A stretch of 16,958 nucleotides of DNA, taken from an uncultured Collinsella sp. Its GTDB lineage: Bacteria > Actinomycetota > Coriobacteriia > Coriobacteriales > Coriobacteriaceae. The notes under the pieces were generated by a model. That model had not been told where the DNA came from and did not search any database. It saw only the letters and a list, made by a program, of their open reading frames with translations. A program made the translations under genes and the position numbers. Location of the stretch: the NCBI GenBank assembly GCA_902495155.1, contig CABUWD010000033.1:1-16958 (forward strand). Reading direction: 5' to 3'. This document shows, piece after piece, positions 12,567 through 16,958 of this stretch (position 1 is its first letter; the number at the start of each line of letters is the position of its first letter).

Positions 12567-14236
12567 TAGGCCTCGCCGTGCTCCTCTTCCCAGCTGCGGT
12601 CGTCGTATTTCTCGACCACGGCGTCGTCGTCAAAGTGCAGCGGCTTGTCCAGGTTACGGGGTTTAAAGCCCTCCATGAACTTGTCGCGGCCAAAGCTCTC
12701 GGGAATCGCCACGGGGTAGCGGCCGGTAAAGCACGCATCGCAGTAGCCGCCCTTGGGCATGACCTTCAGCAGGCCCTCGACCGAAAGGAAGGCCAGCGAA
12801 TCGGCGCCGATATACTCGCAGATCTCATCGACCGTCTTGTTGGCGCTGATAAGCTGCGACTGCACGTCGGTATCGATACCGTAGAAGCACGGCCAGATGA
12901 CCTCGGGCGAGTTGATGCGGATGTGAATCTCCTTGGCGCCGGCGTTGCGCAGCATCTTGACGAGCTGCACCATGGTGGTGCCGCGGACGATGGAGTCGTC
13001 AATGACGACCAGGCGCTTGCCCTCGATGTTGTCGCGCAGTGGGTTGAGCTTCATACGCACGCCCATGGCACGCAGCTCCTGCGTAGGCTCGATAAACGTA
13101 CGGCCCACATAGCGATTCTTGATGAGGCCCTCGCCAAAGGGAATACCGCTCTCGTGCGAATACCCCTCCGCGGGCGGCAGGCCGGAGTCGGGCACGCCGA
13201 TGACCAGGTCGGCCTCGACGGGCTCCTCATGTGCCAGCTGACGACCCATGTCATAACGGCAGGCGTAGACGCTCTTGCCGTTCATGATGGAATCGGGGCG
13301 AGCAAAGTAGACCTGCTCAAAAATGCAGTTAGCAGGCTCTTCGGCGGCAGGCACGCCCTGCTCGGACACAAGGCCCTCGGCGCTGATGCGCAAAATCTCA
13401 CCGGGACGGACGTCGCGGACGTACTCGGCGCCCACAATGTCGAGCGCACAAGTCTCGGAGGCAACGACCCAGCCGCCGGCACGCGTGACATGGGTGGTGG
13501 CGTCGACCGTCGCGGCGCCGTCCTGCGACGGCAGCTGCGAAACGGATGCGGCATCGGCCTGGTCCAGGCCCTCATCCACCAGCTTGCCCAGCACGAGCGG
13601 GCGAATGCCGTGCGGATCGCGGAATGCGTAGAGCGCCTGCTCGTTGATGAGCGTCATGGCGTAGCCGCCGCGCACGAGCTCCATGGTCTTGCGAATGCCC
13701 TCGCGCAGATGGCCTGTACGCTGAGTAAAGTAGCCGATGAGTTTGGTCGCGACCTCGGAATCCGAGTTGGAGAGGAACGGCACGCCCAGCTCGATCAGCT
13801 GGCGGCGCAGCTCGTCGGTGTTGACGAGGGTGCCGTTGTGCGCGAGCGCGATAATGACGCTATTGATGGTAGAGAGGTGCGGCTGAGAGGCTTCCCAGCT
13901 CTTGGCGCCGGCGGTGCCGTAGCGCACATGACCCACGGCCAGCTGACCGGAGAGCGTCGACAAGTCGGCATTGGAGAACACGCGGTCGAGCAGGCCCAGA
14001 TCCTTGCGGACCATAACCGTACCGCCGTCACCAACGGCGATTCCCGCCGATTCTTGGCCACGGTGCTGCAGTGCACGCAGGCCAAAGTACGTCAGTCGAG
14101 CCACGTCGCGATCGGGCGCCCAGACACCAAAAACGCCGCATTCCTCATGCAGCTGGTCAGAGTCCGGATCATACGTCGACATGGCGTTCACCTGTCCCGC
14201 GGCATGCTCGGCCGCGCGGATGGTTTCTTGAGACAT
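12566..14236 (-). CDS. purF: Amidophosphoribosyltransferase
   Basis: PurF catalyses the committed first step of purine synthesis, PRPP plus glutamine to phosphoribosylamine. It has 556 residues, longer than Bacillus-type enzymes (about 476). An N-terminal propeptide of 32 residues ends at the nucleophile Cys33 in EECGVFG. The Ntn-glutaminase domain has QHRGQESAGI, GHVRYGT and HNGTLVN. The PRPP-binding loop is VVIDDSIVRGTT (410-421). The four 4Fe-4S ligands are recognisable: Cys in NCIFEQVYFARPDS, Cys450 in WPCFYGIDT, and Cys499/Cys502 in YCDACFTG. Residues 220-254 form an insertion rich in Ala, Asp and Gln between GIRPLVLGKL and WVVASETC that the usual enzymes lack. The ATG at 14236 follows GAGGGGAT. 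It is the first gene of the purF-purM-purN cluster. Confidence 0.97.
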   Translation of the reverse strand: MSQETIRAAEHAAGQVNAMSTYDPDSDQLHEECGVFGVWAPDRDVARLTYFGLRALQHRGQESAGIAVGDGGTVMVRKDLGLLDRVFSNADLSTLSGQLAVGHVRYGTAGAKSWEASQPHLSTINSVIIALAHNGTLVNTDELRRQLIELGVPFLSNSDSEVATKLIGYFTQRTGHLREGIRKTMELVRGGYAMTLINEQALYAFRDPHGIRPLVLGKLVDEGLDQADAASVSQLPSQDGAATVDATTHVTRAGGWVVASETCALDIVGAEYVRDVRPGEILRISAEGLVSEQGVPAAEEPANCIFEQVYFARPDSIMNGKSVYACRYDMGRQLAHEEPVEADLVIGVPDSGLPPAEGYSHESGIPFGEGLIKNRYVGRTFIEPTQELRAMGVRMKLNPLRDNIEGKRLVVIDDSIVRGTTMVQLVKMLRNAGAKEIHIRINSPEVIWPCFYGIDTDVQSQLISANKTVDEICEYIGADSLAFLSVEGLLKVMPKGGYCDACFTGRYPVAIPESFGRDKFMEGFKPRNLDKPLHFDDDAVVEKYDDRSWEEEHGEA

Positions 14237-14277
14237 GGCATCCCCTCAGAGCCTCGTATTTTGGCGTTACCCGCCTT

Positions 14278-14283
14278 ATTATA
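14278..14283 (-). promoter_or_regulatory. Candidate -10 box of the purF promoter
   Basis: A perfect TATAAT on the - strand (14278-14283) lies 41 bases upstream of the purF ATG. At 16-18 bases further upstream there is no good -35 (TGGGGA is the best). The leader would be only about 30-35 bases, too short for a riboswitch. Confidence 0.5.
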
Positions 14284-14466
14284 CGCACGGCGCGACGCGC
14301 TCCCCAGCGCATGAGCAGCGCTTTTTAAAAGCCCACCGAGCTAATAATCCGTTTTGCGGCCAAACATTTTATCGGCCTGCCCAGTGCAGGCGCCCGCGCT
14401 CCCAGATGTCCGCCGCGCCCACCGTTGAGGGTTGCATTGTTGCAATTGGGACGTTCGTCCTGTCTT

Positions 14467-14495
14467 TTGGCAGGTCGGCGGCGTATCCTTATAAC
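14467..14495 (+). promoter_or_regulatory. Promoter of the CmpB-family gene
   Basis: TTGGCA (14467-14472) and TATAAC (14490-14495) are separated by exactly 17 bases, a good sigma-70-type match. Transcription would start near 14502, giving a short leader of about 20 bases that contains the ribosome site GAGAAAGG before ATG 14522. A small stem GGACG/CGTCC (14449-14460) lies just upstream. Confidence 0.7.
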
Positions 14496-14521
14496 CTACA
14501 ACAAAGCGAGAAAGGTTCTGT

Positions 14522-15751
14522 ATGGATCGAAACGAACTCGACCCCAGCGTCCCCAGCGCCACGGAGGTCAAGAAGATTCCCCTCGTCATTAAGGTGTACG
14601 CCGTCCTGTGCATCCTGTCCGGCGTGAGCACGCTCCCGTCGGTCGCCGCCTTTATGTGGCAGGTCATCACCGCGCTCATCAACGGCAACGCCGCCGAAAA
14701 GCTCGGCGACAACACGCTCGTCGCGGTTGGACTCATCGTCGCCGGCATCATGCTCTCTGCGGCAAGTGCCGTCATCCTGATCATCTTTGGCCTGGACCTT
14801 ATCAAAAACCAGCGCCGCAATGCCGCCCGTCTGTCCTATATCCTTATCGCGTTTACCGTCGTCGAGCTTTTGGTTGACGTGATGCTCCAGGGCATCGGGC
14901 CCTTCTTGCTGCGCCCTGCCATCCAGCTCGGCATCCTCGTCGCGCTTTCGGCCACCGTCGACCCCACACTGCGCCAGGAGCGCGAGCTGCAGCGCCGCCT
15001 GCAGGAGATGCTCGACCGCGACGCCGCCGCCGAGGGCATGCTCGGGCGCGATGAAACCGGCGAGGGCTACATCAAGCTCAACTACTTCAACCTGTTCTGG
15101 GTATTCTTTGTCTGCTGCGTGCTCGGCCTGGTCCTGGAGGATATCTGGCATATGACCGTCAACGATCCGGGTGTCTACCAGGACCGCGCCGGTATGCTGT
15201 TTGGCCCCTTCAGCCCCATCTACGGCTTTGGTGCCGTGCTCATGACCATGGTGCTCAACCGCTTCTATAAAAAGAACCCCATCATCATTTTCCTGGTGAG
15301 CGCCCTGCTCGGCGCCAGCTTTGAGGTGTTCGTGGGCTGGTTTATGCAGACCGCGTTTGGCGTGGTCTCGTGGAGCTACTCGCACATAACGCTGTTCGGT
15401 ATGCCCGACCCGCTCGTGGTCCTCACGGGCGGACGCACCTGCACGGGCTTCGCCTGTCTGTGGGGCCTGGGTGGCCTCATCTGGATCAAGCTGCTGCTGC
15501 CGAGGCTGCTCAAGCTCATCAACATGATTCCGTGGAAGAGCCGCTACTCGGCTACCGTCATCTTCACCATCATTATGCTGGTCGATGGCGTTATGACACT
15601 GCAGTCGCTCGACTACTGGTACCAGCGCGTCAACGGCACGGAGCCGGATATTCCCGTCGCGCAGTTCTACGGCAAGTACTTCGATAATGACTTTATGGAG
15701 AATCGCTTCCAGAGCATGACCATGAGCCCCAAGGATGCGACGCGCGTGTAG
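14522..15751 (+). CDS. Putative ABC transporter permease (CmpB family)
   Basis: This is a 409-residue polytopic membrane protein. The N-terminal half (about 20-145) has four hydrophobic segments (VIKVYAVLCILSGV, LVAVGLIVAGIML, VILIIFGLDLI, SYILIAFTVVELLV). A charged, helix-prone linker follows (PTLRQERELQRRLQEMLDRDAAAEG, about 149-171). The C-terminal half from about 188 matches the CmpB family (PF06541 as I recall it): FNLFWVFFVCCVLGLVLEDIWH, then GMLFGPFSPIYGFGAVL, SALLGASFEVFVGWFM, and SRYSATVIFTIIMLVDGVM. The family is annotated as putative ABC permease, but its substrate is unknown, and no ATPase gene is next to it here. The N-terminal module is not part of the minimal family. It has its own promoter and terminator, so it is a single-gene unit. 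Confidence 0.85.
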   Translation: MDRNELDPSVPSATEVKKIPLVIKVYAVLCILSGVSTLPSVAAFMWQVITALINGNAAEKLGDNTLVAVGLIVAGIMLSAASAVILIIFGLDLIKNQRRNAARLSYILIAFTVVELLVDVMLQGIGPFLLRPAIQLGILVALSATVDPTLRQERELQRRLQEMLDRDAAAEGMLGRDETGEGYIKLNYFNLFWVFFVCCVLGLVLEDIWHMTVNDPGVYQDRAGMLFGPFSPIYGFGAVLMTMVLNRFYKKNPIIIFLVSALLGASFEVFVGWFMQTAFGVVSWSYSHITLFGMPDPLVVLTGGRTCTGFACLWGLGGLIWIKLLLPRLLKLINMIPWKSRYSATVIFTIIMLVDGVMTLQSLDYWYQRVNGTEPDIPVAQFYGKYFDNDFMENRFQSMTMSPKDATRV

Positions 15752-15784
15752 CGCCACGCAATGCCGAGATTTTCCAACGCACAG

Positions 15785-15828
15785 AAAAGCCCACTGGCAG
15801 ACTGATTGAACTGCCAGCGGGCTTTTTG
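15785..15828. terminator. Bidirectional terminator after the CmpB-family gene
   Basis: AAAAGCCC-A-CTGGCAG (15785-15800) pairs with CTGCCAG-C-GGGCTTTT (15811-15826), 15 of 16 positions, loop of 10 nt, with T runs in both directions. It serves the convergent CmpB-family gene (ending at 15751) and the MoaE-like gene (ending at 15851). Confidence 0.85.
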
Positions 15829-15850
15829 TTGGCGAGTGCCGCTGCCGGCC

Positions 15851-16267
15851 TTACGCCTCGCGCTCGATCTCGCTCACACACTCATTTTTGATGGTACCGA
15901 CGAGCGCCTGCAGCGCATCGACCACATGCGGGCGAATGTCTCCGCCAATGAGCACGAGCATGATGTCGTCGCCCACGGTAAGCTCGCCGCTCGCCAGCCA
16001 CACGCGCACATAGCCGATACCCGGCATCGCGCGCGTCGCCTCGATAGCGGCCTGCACCTTTTCGGCATCGAAGCCAAACACCATGCCGCCCACCTTGTGG
16101 CCTGGCGCCACGCCATCGGTCTCGACTCCGCGCACTTCGGCCTTGGGCGTCGCGCGCACCACGCCGTTGTGTGTCAGGTACATCCCACAATCAGCCGCCG
16201 AAACATCGGCCTTGGCTTCGCGCAGCCAAGCATCAACCGAAGGCATCGATTTGCCGTTCTCAAGCAT
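15851..16267 (-). CDS. MoaE-like protein (divergent molybdopterin synthase large subunit)
   Basis: This 138-residue cytoplasmic protein resembles MoaE, the catalytic subunit that inserts sulfur to form molybdopterin. CGMYLTHNGVVRATPK resembles the MoaE start (CGALVTFTGRVR). The C-terminal half aligns without gaps to E. coli MoaE as I remember it, over about 50 residues: IGYVRVWLASGELTVGDDIMLVLIGGDIRP, then VVDALQALVGTIKNE. Lys in TIKNE would be E. coli Lys119. The second active-site lysine (Lys126) and the His before the conserved Arg (HR) are replaced, by Ile and Ile. Function as a normal synthase is therefore doubtful. The ATG at 16267 lies 5 bases after AAGGAG; an ATG directly before it (16270) is only 2 bases away. 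No other molybdenum cofactor gene is in the window. Confidence 0.6.
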   Translation of the reverse strand: MLENGKSMPSVDAWLREAKADVSAADCGMYLTHNGVVRATPKAEVRGVETDGVAPGHKVGGMVFGFDAEKVQAAIEATRAMPGIGYVRVWLASGELTVGDDIMLVLIGGDIRPHVVDALQALVGTIKNECVSEIEREA

Positions 16268-16320
16268 CATTTCTCCTTTTGATTTCCAGGGTAGTCTTTT
16301 TGGGACGGGGCCCGGACACT

Positions 16321-16958
16321 TTATTCCTCGACCGGCGTGAGCACCATGACGGCGCGCGTATTGCTAAATGACAGCGAACGGCAGGTCACAAGCGTTATGA
16401 CCTTGGTTGCCGAAGCGGCACGATCGGTGGCATCGCTCGCCACGGCAGAGGCACCGTCGAGCATCTCGGACAGATAATTCTTCAGTCCGTCATCGCCCTC
16501 AAAGTTGGGCGTGCGCGCCTTGGCATACGTGTCCTCGACCACCTTGGTCGCCAGCGGACGCAGCTTATACGTCGCGTCACGTGTGATGTAGTACACGTAG
16601 TCCATGCTGTCGAACGTCGCTTGATCGGTCGTATCCGAAATCACGTTGAACATCGAACCGTCGTTCATGTGATGACCGTAAATCGTGGTCTGCTGATCCA
16701 CCATGCCCGGCGCGGTGTCGTCGCTATCCAGGAAGATTGCACCCGACGCATTGGCGGTGCCGTCGAACAGCGTGTTGAGGTACTTGGAGTTGTTGTTGGT
16801 CTGCACCACGGGGTAGTTGATGTTGGTGCCGGGCGCGTAAATCCAACCCACAACCTCGGGATTTGTCTGGGCAAGCGCATTGAAGTCGATAATTGGCACG
16901 CCACTGGCGTCCTTGTCGCTCACATATTGCTTTTCGATTTTTTGATACGACTCGCTCG
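16321..16958 (-). CDS. Class B sortase (5' end cut off by the window edge)
   Basis: This is the C-terminal part of a membrane-linked transpeptidase that attaches proteins to the cell wall or builds pili. The frame is open to the right edge (residues SESYQKIEKQYVSDKD precede the nearest GTG), so the N-terminal membrane anchor lies outside. Visible motifs are typical of class B: IIDFNALAQTNPEVVGWIYAPGTNINYPVVQ, GAIFLDSDD, the catalytic His in TTIYGHHMNDGSMF, the catalytic Cys in ITLVTCRS, and the Arg in NTRAVMVLTP. The insertion between His and Cys holds a helical segment rich in Ala and Asp. It is followed after 53 bases by the MoaE-like gene on the same strand. It may process the LAATG protein at 1462-3024 or other surface proteins, but class B enzymes often have special substrates. 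Confidence 0.9.
   Translation of the reverse strand, partial: SESYQKIEKQYVSDKDASGVPIIDFNALAQTNPEVVGWIYAPGTNINYPVVQTNNNSKYLNTLFDGTANASGAIFLDSDDTAPGMVDQQTTIYGHHMNDGSMFNVISDTTDQATFDSMDYVYYITRDATYKLRPLATKVVEDTYAKARTPNFEGDDGLKNYLSEMLDGASAVASDATDRAASATKVITLVTCRSLSFSNTRAVMVLTPVEE

Noticed and set aside
12578..14314. Open frame of 578 codons on the + strand
   Set aside because: It is antisense to purF, whose motifs are complete; the composition is that of a shadow frame.
14237..14521. Possible riboswitch or purine operator between purF and the CmpB-family gene
   Set aside because: The purF leader is too short for a riboswitch, and no known PurR-type box was recognised. Only promoter elements and a small stem were seen.
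14489..15757. Open frame of 422 codons on the - strand
   Set aside because: It is antisense to the CmpB-family gene, which has a promoter, ribosome site and membrane segments on the + strand.
16290..16318. GC-rich GGGACGGGGCCCGGACAC sequence after the sortase gene
   Set aside because: It contains GGGAC and GGACA but forms no convincing extended stem, so I could not call it a repeat copy or a terminator.

Overview
This is a high-GC window with tightly packed genes. It most likely comes from a gut actinobacterium of class Coriobacteriia, probably Collinsella or a close relative. That assignment is inferred from three things: the overall gene style, a membrane-bound LuxR-type regulator beside a surface protein with a LAxTG-like sorting signal, and intergenic GGGGAC/GTCCCC palindromes of a kind I associate with this group. 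It was not confirmed by any search. Most genes are conserved housekeeping functions. I see no CRISPR array, tRNA, rRNA, phage module or transposase gene.

Layout, left to right. (1) The 3' part of gltA (NADPH glutamate synthase small subunit, + strand) ends at a strong terminator. (2) A divergent pair follows: a secreted, probably sortase-anchored surface protein (- strand, 1462-3024) and a six-helix membrane LuxR-type regulator (+ strand, 3139-3993). Two nearly identical 31-bp palindromes bracket this pair. (3) A polar amino-acid ABC transporter operon is read on the - strand in the order ATPase, lipoprotein, permease, permease, followed by a cytidylate-kinase-like gene (7747 down to 4046). 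(4) A 360-base gene-free stretch (7748-8107) holds the operon promoter region, a 67-nt hairpin and a nested palindromic block. (5) yqeY and a parvulin-type foldase lie on the - strand, then an orphan PTS EIIA gene. (6) The purine genes purF, purM and purN follow on the - strand, closed by a terminator. (7) A CmpB-family membrane protein is on the + strand with a good promoter and a bidirectional terminator. (8) A divergent MoaE-like gene and the C-terminal part of a class B sortase (- strand) run off the right edge.

How the genes relate. PurF makes phosphoribosylamine from PRPP and glutamine, PurN formylates GAR, and PurM closes the imidazole ring. GltA supplies glutamate, and the ABC system probably imports glutamate, glutamine or a similar amino acid, so much of the window bears on nitrogen and nucleotide metabolism. 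The parvulin foldase, the sortase and the surface protein belong to export and cell-wall display.

The least explained content is non-coding. A family of GGGGAC-containing palindromes sits in at least six intergenic gaps, and a compound palindromic element of about 140 nt lies at 7965-8104. These resemble REP/BIME-type mobile repeats, several of which appear to serve as terminators. I found no clear new protein system.
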